Source of the DNA: Spirochaetota bacterium
GTDB lineage: Bacteria; Spirochaetota; Spirochaetia; Treponematales; UBA12059
DNA: 64,000 nucleotides
Direction: 5' to 3'
NCBI GenBank assembly: GCA_022703505.1
Contig: JAKLDN010000010.1
Location: 62,001-126,000 of the forward strand
Shown: positions 43,664-51,578 of the stretch, one piece after another
How the letters are laid out: each line of letters starts with the position of its first letter
How positions within the stretch are numbered: position 1 is the stretch's first letter
Notes under the pieces: generated by a model
Told to the model about the DNA's origin: nothing
Database searches by the model: none
Seen by the model: the letters and a program-made list of their open reading frames with translations, nothing else
Program-made: the position numbers and the translations under genes

Positions 43664-44724
43664 TTCAGTTTTTCCCCGAAGTAGATCCCCGCCCACTCCC
43701 AGCGGCCGTGGATCTCGGGGTCCGAGGGGAAGTTGATCTTCCGGAAATAGAGGTACCAGGTGGCGATGCGCTCGGACCAGCCCCAGGTCCGGAGGAAGGC
43801 CTCCCGGGCGTTGGATCCCGGGTCCAGGGCGGGGGCGGAGAAGATCCGGCTGCCCGTCATGAACTCCGAGAAGTCGAAGAGGACCTGGCTGTTCCCCTCG
43901 GTCTGGTCCTGCTGCCAGGACATGGCGAAGAACCCGACCTTGGCCCGGAGCCGCTGGAGGGTCCGGGGGCTCCCCTGGGCCAGGGCGGCCTGGACCCGCC
44001 CCACCAGATCGTCCAGGCTCTCGAAGGTCCAGTCCTTGGGAGAGTTGGCGAACTCGATCAGGGTACGGGCGTACTGGAAGGCGTCCGGGTAGCCGGGGAT
44101 GGAGGACCCGAAGTGGGGCAGGTACTTCTGGTAGGCCGCGAGGGCCGCGTCCCAGTCCCCGATCCGCTCGTACTCCTTGCCCAGGAGGAACCAGGCCGCC
44201 CCGAGGTCGATGGAGTCCGGGAACCGGGCGATGAGCTCCCGGCGGTAGTCGATGCGCCGCACCGGGGAGGGGGAGAGCTCCAGGAGGCGCTCCAGACAGA
44301 CCTTGTGGATCGACTCGCCCCTCAGGATGAGGTCCGGGTGGTTCTTGACGATCCGGTCGAAGTAGAGGGCGGCCACCTCCCGCGCCCCGGACTGGAGGTA
44401 GGCGTAGGCCACGGTGAAAAGGTAGTGGGCCGCGTAGGGGTCCGAGGCGTCCTTTTCCACGACCCCGGTCAGGAAGGACACCAGGCGGCCGTAGTCCCGG
44501 GAGCGGAGGTAGGCGTCCGCGATCGTCTGGACGACCGCGAAGCGCTCCTCGTCCTTGATCCCGGGATCCGAGAGTAGGGTGAAGAGCTCGGCGAGCTCCC
44601 GGACCTCCCGGTCTTCCGCGGAAGCCGCGGAATCGGGCCGGCCGGAGGAGGGGCTGGGCGCGCCGCAGGCGGCCAGGAGGACGAGGAGGGCCGCGCAGAC
44701 GGCCGCGGCGGTGCGGGGGACCAT
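43660..44724 (-). CDS. TPR-like lipoprotein
   Basis: A 354-residue lipoprotein (lipobox LLAAC, Cys20). The rest is helical with repeat-like segments (FAVVQTIADAYLRSRDYGRL, AAWFLLGKEYERIGDWDAAL) that read as tetratricopeptide repeats. No enzyme motif. It precedes and overlaps the LysM transglycosylase gene, so it may help organise cell-wall enzymes at the membrane. Its promoter places the -10 box six bases from the ATG. Confidence 0.82.
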   Translation of the reverse strand: MVPRTAAAVCAALLVLLAACGAPSPSSGRPDSAASAEDREVRELAELFTLLSDPGIKDEERFAVVQTIADAYLRSRDYGRLVSFLTGVVEKDASDPYAAHYLFTVAYAYLQSGAREVAALYFDRIVKNHPDLILRGESIHKVCLERLLELSPSPVRRIDYRRELIARFPDSIDLGAAWFLLGKEYERIGDWDAALAAYQKYLPHFGSSIPGYPDAFQYARTLIEFANSPKDWTFESLDDLVGRVQAALAQGSPRTLQRLRAKVGFFAMSWQQDQTEGNSQVLFDFSEFMTGSRIFSAPALDPGSNAREAFLRTWGWSERIATWYLYFRKINFPSDPEIHGRWEWAGIYFGEKLN

Positions 44725-44730
44725 GAAAAA

Positions 44731-44760
44731 AGCCTAGCATGACCGTCTCGGCGTTGGCAA
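44731..44760 (-). promoter_or_regulatory. Leaderless promoter for the TPR lipoprotein operon
   Basis: Minus strand: TTGCCA (44755-44760), an 18-base spacer, TAGGCT (44731-44736). The ATG starts six bases later. Its -35 box occupies the same bases as the -35 box of the rightward promoter. Confidence 0.6.
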
Positions 44761-44782
44761 GAACGGGCCGCGCGGCTATACT
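44754..44782 (+). promoter_or_regulatory. Leaderless promoter for the membrane protein gene
   Basis: TTGGCA (44754-44759), a 17-base spacer, TATACT (44777-44782). The ATG at 44790 is seven bases after the -10 box. It is back-to-back with, and shares its -35 with, the leftward promoter. Confidence 0.7.
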
Positions 44783-44789
44783 CCTATAC

Positions 44790-45347
44790 ATGAGCGGCTC
44801 CCGGCCCCGACCCCCGAAAGACTCCACCTTCGCACTGGCCATCGTCCTGGTCCTGGTCGGCACGGCCCTGCTTTTCCTGACCACCGGCGCCATGCCGGGA
44901 CCCGCCCGGCTCTGGCCCATGGGGGTGGCCGCCGCGGGCAGCGTCATCCTATACCTGGGCGCCACCCGCTCCCTGGCCTCGGCCTGGTTCTTCACGGGCT
45001 CGGCCTTCGTCCTCTCCTCGGTCCTCCTGATCGTCCGGGGCTTCCTGGAATGGCCGCTTTCCTGGTATTGGCCCCTGTTCATGGTCGTGCTGGGCTTGTC
45101 CAGCCTGGTCACGGGCTGGAACCGGTACCGCAGACCCCGGGCGGCCTACCTGGTGCCGGCCTTCTCCTTCGTGGTCCTGGGGATCTTCTTCTCCCTCTTC
45201 TCCTTCGACGTCATCCGGTTCTCCTTCCGTCGGTTCTTCACGGAATGGTGGCCCGTGTTCCTCATCGCCGCGGGCTTGGTCCTGTTGACCCTCTACTTCT
45301 ACAACCGGACCCGGTTCTCCCGACCCCCGGAGAGGCACGGCCGATGA
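44790..45347 (+). CDS. Multi-pass membrane protein, LiaF/DUF5668-like
   Basis: A 185-residue protein with six hydrophobic segments in three short pairs, containing WPLFMVVLGLSSLVTGW and WWPVFLIAAGLVLL. The WP-x-hydrophobic-GL pattern is typical of LiaF-type transmembrane and DUF5668 domains. No soluble sensor part is present. The start at 44790 is chosen over an ATG at 44739 because the latter lies before the expected transcription start. It overlaps the next gene (ATGA). Confidence 0.78.
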   Translation: MSGSRPRPPKDSTFALAIVLVLVGTALLFLTTGAMPGPARLWPMGVAAAGSVILYLGATRSLASAWFFTGSAFVLSSVLLIVRGFLEWPLSWYWPLFMVVLGLSSLVTGWNRYRRPRAAYLVPAFSFVVLGIFFSLFSFDVIRFSFRRFFTEWWPVFLIAAGLVLLTLYFYNRTRFSRPPERHGR

Positions 45348-47059
45348 GGTACCGGCGGGGTCCGAAGGCCGCAGCCGCTGCGCTCGCCGCGGCCGTCCTC
45401 GGGGCGGTCCTGGTCCTGACCGCCTGCGTCTCCACGCCTCCCCCCCCCGATACCGGCACGGCCCTGACCATGCAGGGGAGGTCCGGGGAGTCCGCGGCGG
45501 CCAAGACCGCCGTGGAGACCCTGCTCGCCCGGGGAACCCCGGACGCCCTGTCCCGGGCCCGTGAGCTGGCGGAATCCTCGAGGGCCCTGAGTCCCTCGGA
45601 CGTGCTTCTGTACCGGTGGTTCGCCGTGGAGCTGGGACGTATGGCCTATCCCGAACGGCTGGGAACCGTTCCGGTGGCGCCGGAGCCGCCCTCGGGCCAC
45701 CCCTGGGCCCGGGCCTTCGCGGACGCCCGGACCGGCCGGATCGGGACTCCCCGGGAAGGGGCCGATCCCCTGGAACTTCTGGCCCTGGCCTCGGCCCTCT
45801 TCCGGGGGGATTCCAAGGAGACCACCCGGGCGGCGACCCTGGCCCTGGAGCTCTTCGCCCAGACCCGCCTGGAGTCGCCCCTGGCGGACCACCTCCAGGG
45901 CGTGATCTCGGAGCGGTCCGCCAACCTGTCCTCCGCGCAGGAGCGGTACGTCGCGGCCTTCGTCGCCGCCCCGGACTGCTATCCGGCCCTCTTCGGAGCG
46001 GCCCGCACCCTGATCGCCCTGGGACGGCCCCAGGAGGCGGTGGACATTCTATCGGCCTCCAAAACCGCCTTCGGGGACAGCTTCGGCTGGGTCCGCCTCA
46101 TGGCCCTGGCCCTGTACGACTCGGGGCGCTACGACGAGGCGGGACCCTTCGTCATGAGGGTGCTCCTGGAGGATCCCCTGGACTCCCGGATCCTCCTTAT
46201 CCGGGCGGACATGCTGGTCCGGGCCGGGGACTACCGCCAGGCAGCGCCCCTCCTGGACGCCTACGCGGCCGTGGACCCCGCGGACCGGCGCTATCTCTTC
46301 CTCCGGGGAAGGGTCGCCTGGGAGGGGTCCCGGAACAAGGACGAGGCCCTGCGGTTCTTCCGCAGGCTCCTCTCGATCTATCCCGACGACTCCGAGACCC
46401 TCCTGGCCGCGGCCCGCATCCTGGCCCTGGGCACCTCCTCGGAGCGGGGGGAGGCCTACCTGATGGCCGGCCGCGTCCTGGCTAAGTATCCCGCGGATCC
46501 CGGCGCCCTGCGGATCCTCCTGGCCGAGGAGATCCGCCGCAGGGACTGGACCTCGGCCCTGGCCACCCAGGAGCGGCTCCGGGCCGCGGATCCCGAGTAC
46601 CGGGACCGGGCCTCCCTGTACCTGGTCTACCGGTCCGCGGGCCGGTTCGAGGAAGCCTTCCGGGTCGCCTCGGAGTGGCGGACCGCCTCCCCGGACTCCG
46701 AGGACGCCCGGATCGCCTACATCCGCTCCCTTATCGACCGCAGGGACTCAGGCGGAGCCCGGGATCTCATCGCCCGAGCCCTGACCGAAAAGGGGTCCGC
46801 CCGGTTCCGCTCGAGCCTCTACTTCCTCCAGAGCCTCGTCCAGCCCAACGACGAGGCGGCCCTGAATTCCCTGCGCTCCAGCCTGGTGGAGAACGTCCAG
46901 AACCTGGAGGCCCTGACCGCCATGTACGACATCTACATGCGTCAGAAGGACGCCCAGAAGGCCCGGTTCTACCTGCGCCAGGCCCTGGCCGTGGCCCCCG
47001 ACGACCCCGCCCTGGCTCGCCGCCGGGAGGAGCTCATCCGCCTGGGCCTGGCCCCCTGA
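45344..47059 (+). CDS. TPR lipoprotein
   Basis: A 571-residue lipoprotein (lipobox LTAC, Cys near residue 27). About ten helical repeats follow, for example YPALFGAARTLIALGRPQEA and ILLIRADMLVRAGDYRQAA, ending with FYLRQALAVAPDDPALARR, all of TPR form. Probably a periplasmic scaffold. The ATG overlaps the preceding stop (ATGA); the following gene also overlaps it, so three genes form one unit. Confidence 0.85.
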   Translation: MRYRRGPKAAAAALAAAVLGAVLVLTACVSTPPPPDTGTALTMQGRSGESAAAKTAVETLLARGTPDALSRARELAESSRALSPSDVLLYRWFAVELGRMAYPERLGTVPVAPEPPSGHPWARAFADARTGRIGTPREGADPLELLALASALFRGDSKETTRAATLALELFAQTRLESPLADHLQGVISERSANLSSAQERYVAAFVAAPDCYPALFGAARTLIALGRPQEAVDILSASKTAFGDSFGWVRLMALALYDSGRYDEAGPFVMRVLLEDPLDSRILLIRADMLVRAGDYRQAAPLLDAYAAVDPADRRYLFLRGRVAWEGSRNKDEALRFFRRLLSIYPDDSETLLAAARILALGTSSERGEAYLMAGRVLAKYPADPGALRILLAEEIRRRDWTSALATQERLRAADPEYRDRASLYLVYRSAGRFEEAFRVASEWRTASPDSEDARIAYIRSLIDRRDSGGARDLIARALTEKGSARFRSSLYFLQSLVQPNDEAALNSLRSSLVENVQNLEALTAMYDIYMRQKDAQKARFYLRQALAVAPDDPALARRREELIRLGLAP

Positions 47060-47925
47060 ACCCGCCGACCCCCCGGAGCCGCGCTCCGGACCTTTCCGCC
47101 TTCCTGGAAACCGCCTACGCCGAGCTGGCCCGGCCGGAGCTGATCGACCCGGATCCTCTGGCCGTGACGAGGGAGTACGTCGACCCCGGGGATCGGGAGG
47201 TGGCGGGCCTGGCCGCCGCCTGCCTGGCCCTGGGCTCCGCCCCCCTCATCGTGCGGGCGGCCCGGGAAGTCCTGGCGCCCCTCGGCTCCTCCCCGGCCGA
47301 CGCCCTGGGAGCCCTGGGGGACGACGACCTCGCCCGCCTCCTTTCCGGGTTCCGGTACCGCTTCTTCGGGGGGGAGGACCTGGCGGCCCTCCTGTCCGCC
47401 GTCCGGAACGCCCGGGCCCGGCACGGGTCCCTGGAGGTCCTGTTCCGGGCCGGGGACGATCCCTCGGAGCCGACGATCATCCGGGGGGCGGACCGGTTCG
47501 CCGCCGCCCTGGAAGATTTCGCGGGCTCCCGTTGGATACGGGTTTCGGGAAAAGCTCCCTGGAGGGACAACCTCCTGCCTCGGCCGAGCCGGGGCTCCGC
47601 CTGCAAGCGCCTCTTCCTATACCTGCGATGGATGGTCCGGAAGGACGCCGTGGACCCCGGCGGCTGGACCGGGGTGAGCCCTTCCCGGTTGGTCGTTCCC
47701 CTGGATACCCACATGGGGGCGGCATGCCGCCGCCTGGGCTTGGTAACCCGCAGAGCCGACGACCTGAAAGCCGCCTTGGAAGCCACCGAGGCCTTCCGCC
47801 GCCTTCGGCCGGACGATCCTGTGCGGTACGACTTCGCCCTGACCCGTCCGGGAATCCACCCCTGTCTGGAAGCGGATGCCTATTTCCGCTGTTTCGACGA
47901 TCCCGAGCCGCGCCCCCGGCCTTGA
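47056..47925 (+). CDS. TIGR02757 family protein
   Basis: About 289 residues. The conserved family start is LSAFLETAYAELARPELIDPDP; then GLAAACLALGSAPLIVRAA, YRFFGGEDLAALLSAVR, SACKRLFLYLRWMVR, PLDTHMG and the terminal Cys-rich end. TIGR02757 proteins are found in spirochaetes and Bacteroidetes and resemble helix-hairpin-helix DNA-repair folds; function is not established. No ATG, GTG or TTG exists in a suitable place: the frame begins at CTG 47056, which overlaps the upstream stop (CTGA), so a CTG start with coupled translation is proposed. Confidence 0.78.
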   Translation: MNPPTPRSRAPDLSAFLETAYAELARPELIDPDPLAVTREYVDPGDREVAGLAAACLALGSAPLIVRAAREVLAPLGSSPADALGALGDDDLARLLSGFRYRFFGGEDLAALLSAVRNARARHGSLEVLFRAGDDPSEPTIIRGADRFAAALEDFAGSRWIRVSGKAPWRDNLLPRPSRGSACKRLFLYLRWMVRKDAVDPGGWTGVSPSRLVVPLDTHMGAACRRLGLVTRRADDLKAALEATEAFRRLRPDDPVRYDFALTRPGIHPCLEADAYFRCFDDPEPRPRP

Positions 47926-47973
47926 CCCTCGGGGAGGGAGCGTGGTAGATTTTTCGGGCGCCCAAGGGCGCGA

Positions 47974-47998
47974 CGGGCAATAGCGCAGGTGGTTAGCG
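47974..47998 (+). repeat. Partial copy of tRNA-Pro 5' end
   Basis: Twenty-five bases identical to the first 25 of tRNA-Pro (48030-48054): CGGGCAATAGCGCAGG then TGGTTAGCG. It lacks everything after the D arm, so it is not a tRNA gene. Confidence 0.85.
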
Positions 47999-48029
47999 AC
48001 GTCACAACGACCAATAGAGAAAAATCGGT

Positions 48030-48103
48030 CGGGCAATAGCGCAGGTGGTTAGCGTACGAGTCTGGGGGACTCGGGGTCCGCGGTTCGAGTCCGCGTTGCC
48101 CGA
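48030..48103 (+). tRNA. tRNA-Pro (anticodon GGG)
   Basis: A 74-base cloverleaf: acceptor CGGGCAA/TTGCCCG, D arm with GCGC/GCGT, anticodon stem CGAGT/ACTCG with loop CTGGGGG, T arm CGCGG-TTCGAGT-CCGCG, discriminator A. The flanks AAAAATCGGT (48020-48029) and ACCGATTTTT extend the acceptor helix by 10 pairs. The CCA end is not encoded. Confidence 0.94.
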
Positions 48104-48146
48104 CCGATTTTTTTCCATCACTATCGTGACGATGAGTCTGGGGACC

Positions 48147-48203
48147 GGTCAACAAGGCTAGCGCCTTGTTGACCTGGCAGTTTTCGGCTTCGCCGAAAAC
48201 TGC
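48147..48203. repeat. Two adjacent perfect hairpins downstream of tRNA-Pro
   Basis: A 12-bp stem GGTCAACAAGGC with loop TAGC (48147-48174), then a 12-bp stem GCAGTTTTCGGC with loop TTC (48177-48203). They lie in the 113-base segment between the tRNA and its duplicated 3' end. No coding content. Confidence 0.75.
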
Positions 48204-48216
48204 ATGAAGACCCAAT

Positions 48217-48246
48217 GGGTCCGCGGTTCGAGTCCGCGTTGCCCGA
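48217..48246 (+). repeat. Duplicate of tRNA-Pro 3' end (attachment-site-like)
   Basis: Thirty bases identical to 48074-48103, covering the T arm and 3' acceptor strand. It is followed at once by a terminator, suggesting that this is the original tRNA end and that the 143 bases between were inserted. Confidence 0.85.
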
Positions 48247-48247
48247 G

Positions 48248-48285
48248 AAGCGGTTTCCGGAAACGGGGACCGCTTTTTATTTATT
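48248..48285 (+). terminator. Terminator after duplicated tRNA end
   Basis: AAGCGGT pairs with ACCGCTT, a 7-bp stem, followed by TTTATTTATT. Confidence 0.6.
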
Positions 48286-48303
48286 GGCCGCCCTCTGACA
48301 AGC

Positions 48304-48327
48304 CTTCTCGGGCAACGCGGACTCGAA
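48304..48327 (-). repeat. Inverted copy of tRNA-Pro 3' end
   Basis: Twenty-four bases that are the exact reverse complement of 48227-48250, including four bases beyond the tRNA. It shows that the source was the downstream copy rather than the tRNA itself. Confidence 0.8.
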
Positions 48328-48338
48328 GGGTTCGAGCG

Positions 48339-48374
48339 GCACGGGCGATCCGAGACATCGAGGATCGCCCGTGC
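48339..48374. repeat. Perfect 13-bp hairpin
   Basis: GCACGGGCGATCC and GGATCGCCCGTGC around a ten-base loop, with no T-run after it. It lies among the tRNA-end copies. Confidence 0.65.
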
Positions 48375-48449
48375 GAGAGGCCATGGACGGCCTCGAGAGC
48401 GAGAACCCCGGCCCGGAAGCCTCGGACAAGGATGTACGAGGCTGAAGGG

Positions 48450-48467
48450 CGAGTCCGCGTTGCCCGA
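48450..48467 (+). repeat. Fourth partial copy of tRNA-Pro 3' end
   Basis: CGAGTCCGCG then TTGCCCGA, identical to the last 18 bases of tRNA-Pro. Confidence 0.75.
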
Positions 48468-48499
48468 TTGAATTCGTCGGTTTGTAGGCTCCCGGCTTC

Positions 48500-48552
48500 T
48501 AGACACGGAATTCCGGGAACGGTATTATGTCGAAACCGACCGACAGTCGGTC
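48500..48552 (+). promoter_or_regulatory. Promoter and TetR-type operator of the ABC exporter operon
   Basis: TAGACA (48500-48505), a 17-base spacer, TATTAT (48523-48528), then the palindrome GACCGAC-A-GTCGGTC (48538-48552) across the expected start point. A repressor bound there would block transcription of its own gene. Confidence 0.65.
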
Positions 48553-48571
48553 TACTAGTACTGTGAGAGTG

Positions 48572-49255
48572 ATGATGGAAGCGGAAGAACGGCGGCAGGA
48601 GATCCTCGACGCGGCGGAAGCGCTGTTCCGGGAGCAGGGGTACTCCGGGACGAGCACCGGGGACATCCTGGACCGAACGGGCATAGCCCGGGGAACTCTG
48701 TACTACCACTTCGAATCGAAGGCGGCGGTCATGGAGGCCCTGGTCGACCGGCTCTGCGACCGCCTCTTCAAGGCGGCCCGGGAGACGGGGGAGGCTCTGA
48801 GGGACCGGCCGGCCCTGGAGCGGCTCCTGGCCGTGATCGGGGCCTTCCAGGCCTCCGGCGACGTGGGGCAGGGCCTCCTGGAGCACCTCCACGATCCCGG
48901 AAACCTTCCTCTCCACGACCGCGTCCAGCGCCGCCTCGTGGCCGGGATGACCTCGATCCTGTCCGGCATCGTCCGGGAGGGGATCTCGGCGGGAGCCTTC
49001 GACACTCCCTATCCCGAGGAGAGCATGGAACTGGTCGTCGTCTACATGACCGAGGTCATCGACGGGGGACTCGTGGACCTCTCCGAGGCGGAGCGCTCCG
49101 GAAGGCTCCGGGCCCTGGTCTTCAACATCGGCCGTTTGTTCGGGCTCGGCACGGACGACCTCTCGAGGGTGCGGTCGGCATTCGGCGGTGAACCTGAGAA
49201 CGGAACGCGCGGCTCCCGGGGCCGCCCCGGAAAGAATCCGAAGGACGGACGGTAG
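48572..49255 (+). CDS. TetR-family repressor of the adjacent ABC exporter
   Basis: About 227 residues from the ATG at 48572. The N-terminal helix-turn-helix is typical (RRQEILDAAEALFREQGYSG, then GDILDRTGIARGTLYYHFES). The ligand domain is variable. ATG 48527 is rejected because it overlaps the -10 box and precedes the operator; GTG 48563 and ATG 48575 are alternatives. It is followed after 2 bases by an FtsX-type permease and an ATPase, so it probably controls this exporter. Confidence 0.87.
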   Translation: MMEAEERRQEILDAAEALFREQGYSGTSTGDILDRTGIARGTLYYHFESKAAVMEALVDRLCDRLFKAARETGEALRDRPALERLLAVIGAFQASGDVGQGLLEHLHDPGNLPLHDRVQRRLVAGMTSILSGIVREGISAGAFDTPYPEESMELVVVYMTEVIDGGLVDLSEAERSGRLRALVFNIGRLFGLGTDDLSRVRSAFGGEPENGTRGSRGRPGKNPKDGR

Positions 49256-49257
49256 AC

Positions 49258-51576
49258 ATGTACGCACGGATCATACGGAACGACATACGGAGGAGCCGGC
49301 TGGCCTCCCTGGCGACGGTGCTCTTCGTCATGGTCTCCGCCCTCCTGGTCTCCCTGGCGGGGGCCCTGGGGGCGGAGCTCTCCGCGGCCCTCGAGACGCT
49401 GATGGAACGGGCCGCGACGCCCCACCTCCTGCAGATGCACTCGGGACCGATCGACCTGGAGCGCCTTGAATCCTTCGCCGCAGGGAGTTCGGAGTTGGAG
49501 GGCTTCCAGGTCCTCGAGTTCCTGAACGTCGAGGGAGCCGCCTTCGAGTTCGGGGACCGCACCCTGGCCGGCAGCGTCCAGGACAACGGGCTTTCGATCC
49601 AGGGCCGGGACTTCGACTTCCTCCTGGACCTGGACGGGAACGTCGCGAATCCCCGGGAGGGCGAGCTCTACGTCCCCGTGTTCTATTTCAAGGACGGCAC
49701 CGCCCGCGCCGGGGACCGGGTCCGGATCCTGGGCCGGGAGTTCCGCGTGGCCGGCTTCGTCCGGGACTCCCAGATGAACTCCGCCCTCTCCTCTTCCAAG
49801 CGATTCCTGGTGAGCCCTGAGGATTACGCCACCCTCCGGGACCGGGGCTCCGTCGAGCACCTCATCGAGTTCCGCCTCCGCGACCCCGGGGCCCTGGGGA
49901 ACCTCGAGGCGGCCTATGTCGCCGCGGGGCTGGAGTCCAACGGTCCCCGCGTGGGCTTCCCCCTCTTCCGGATGATGAACGCCCTTTCCGACGGCCTGCT
50001 GATCGTCGTCCTCCTCTTCGTGGGTCTCCTCGTTACCTTCGTGTCCCTGCTCTGCGTCCGCTTCGCCCTCCTGGCCAAGATCGAGCAGGACTACCGGGAG
50101 ATCGGGGCGATGAAGGCCGTCGGACTCCGGGTATCGGACATCCGGCGGGCCTACCTGGCCAAGTACGCGGTCCTGGCCGTCCCGGGAGCCCTTTTTGGCT
50201 GGGCCCTCTCCTTCGCCTTCCGGGGACCCCTCCTGGCCAACCTCCGGCTCTTCATGGGAGAGGGCGGGGCCTCGCGCCTGGCCCCGGCCCTGGGACTCGC
50301 CGGGGCCCTCCTGGTGGGCCTCCTGGTCCTCGGGTATGTCCGGGGAGTCCTGGGGCGCTTCCGGAAGATCTCCGCGGCCGAGGCCCTCCGCTTCGGCGCC
50401 CCCCGGCAGGCCGCCCGCCGTCCGGGCCGCCTCCGTCTGGCCGCGGGGCTGCCCCTGGGGGCCAACGCGGCCCTCGGCTTCCTGGACGTCCTGGCCCGGA
50501 TACCGCTCTACGGGACGATGCTCGCGGTCCTGGTCGCCTCCTCCTTCATCGCCGTAGTGCCCAGGAACCTCCACACCACCGTCGCCTCCCCGAGCTTCAG
50601 CTCCTACCTGGGCATCGGGGCCTGCGACCTCCGGGCGGACGTACAGGCGGTCGGGGACATACCCGGACGGGCCTCGGAGATCGCGTCCGCCCTGGCCGCG
50701 GATCCCGAGGTTCGCAAGACCGTCGTCCTCACGGCCCGGGCCTTCACGGTCCGCGGGAAGGACGGCTCCGAGTCGAGCCTCAAGGTCGAGCTCGGGGACC
50801 ACGCGGTCTTCCCCGTGGCCTATGCCGAGGGAAGGGCGCCCGGGGCACCGGACGAGATCGCCCTCTCCGTCCTGAGCGCCGAGGATCTCGGAACGCGGGT
50901 GGGGGACCGGCTCGCGGCGGCGGTGGACGGGGAGTGGAGGGATCTGCGGGTGGCCGGCCTCTACTCGGACGTGACGAACGGCGGGAAGACCGCGAAGGCC
51001 GCCTTCTCGGGCGGGGAGGCCCCGGTCCTGTGGGCCGTAGTCCAGGCCGGTCTGGCCGATCCGTCCCGATCCCGGGAAAAGGCCGCGGCCTACGCCGCCG
51101 CCTTCCCCTACGCCAAGGTCTCCAGCCTCCAGGAGTACGTGGCCCAGACCTTCGGGCCCACGATCCGGGCGGTCGGATCCGCCTCCCGCATCAGTCTCGG
51201 GGTGGCCCTGGTCCTGGCAGCCCTGATCACGGCGCTCTTCGTCCGGATGCTCGTGGCCCGGGACCGGGTTTCCATCGCGGCCCTGCGGGCCCTGGGCTTC
51301 CGGAACTCGGACCTGACCCGGCAGTACCTGGCCCGGTCCGCCCTCGTGGCCGGGATCGGGGTCCTGGCCGGTTCCCTCCTCGCGAACACCCTCGGCGAGT
51401 CCCTCGTCGGGGCCCTGATATCCCTGTTCGGCGCCGCCTCCTTCGAGTTCGCCGCCGACCCCCTTTCGGCCTACATCTTGATCCCCCTAGCCGTCGCGCT
51501 CGCGGCCCTCGCGGCCACGGCGGCCGGGGCTGCGGGAGCCGGCCGGATCGGGATAGCCCAGACCATCCGGGAGTAA
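49258..51576 (+). CDS. FtsX-like ABC transporter permease
   Basis: A 772-residue membrane protein with the MacB/FtsX layout duplicated: N-terminal helix (~18-40), a large extracytoplasmic domain (~41-250), three helices (~255-370), a fourth near ~425, a second extracytoplasmic domain (~450-620) and three C-terminal helices. It is paired with the ATPase encoded directly downstream (2 bases). Such pairs export peptides, lipoproteins or drugs, or transmit force; the substrate is not indicated. Confidence 0.88.
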   Translation: MYARIIRNDIRRSRLASLATVLFVMVSALLVSLAGALGAELSAALETLMERAATPHLLQMHSGPIDLERLESFAAGSSELEGFQVLEFLNVEGAAFEFGDRTLAGSVQDNGLSIQGRDFDFLLDLDGNVANPREGELYVPVFYFKDGTARAGDRVRILGREFRVAGFVRDSQMNSALSSSKRFLVSPEDYATLRDRGSVEHLIEFRLRDPGALGNLEAAYVAAGLESNGPRVGFPLFRMMNALSDGLLIVVLLFVGLLVTFVSLLCVRFALLAKIEQDYREIGAMKAVGLRVSDIRRAYLAKYAVLAVPGALFGWALSFAFRGPLLANLRLFMGEGGASRLAPALGLAGALLVGLLVLGYVRGVLGRFRKISAAEALRFGAPRQAARRPGRLRLAAGLPLGANAALGFLDVLARIPLYGTMLAVLVASSFIAVVPRNLHTTVASPSFSSYLGIGACDLRADVQAVGDIPGRASEIASALAADPEVRKTVVLTARAFTVRGKDGSESSLKVELGDHAVFPVAYAEGRAPGAPDEIALSVLSAEDLGTRVGDRLAAAVDGEWRDLRVAGLYSDVTNGGKTAKAAFSGGEAPVLWAVVQAGLADPSRSREKAAAYAAAFPYAKVSSLQEYVAQTFGPTIRAVGSASRISLGVALVLAALITALFVRMLVARDRVSIAALRALGFRNSDLTRQYLARSALVAGIGVLAGSLLANTLGESLVGALISLFGAASFEFAADPLSAYILIPLAVALAALAATAAGAAGAGRIGIAQTIRE

Positions 51577-51578
51577 CC

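Noticed and set aside
44739-44741. ATG as start of the LiaF-like gene
   Set aside because: It lies upstream of the -35/-10 promoter that leads directly to ATG 44790.
42212-45112. Extended frame upstream of the LysM transglycosylase
   Set aside because: The extra ~480 codons overlap the TPR lipoprotein gene out of frame; a signal peptide begins right after TTG 43663.
47974-47998. A second tRNA gene before tRNA-Pro
   Set aside because: Only the first 25 bases match; the anticodon and T arms are absent.
48527-48529. ATG as start of the first TetR gene
   Set aside because: It overlaps the -10 box TATTAT and precedes the predicted transcript start.
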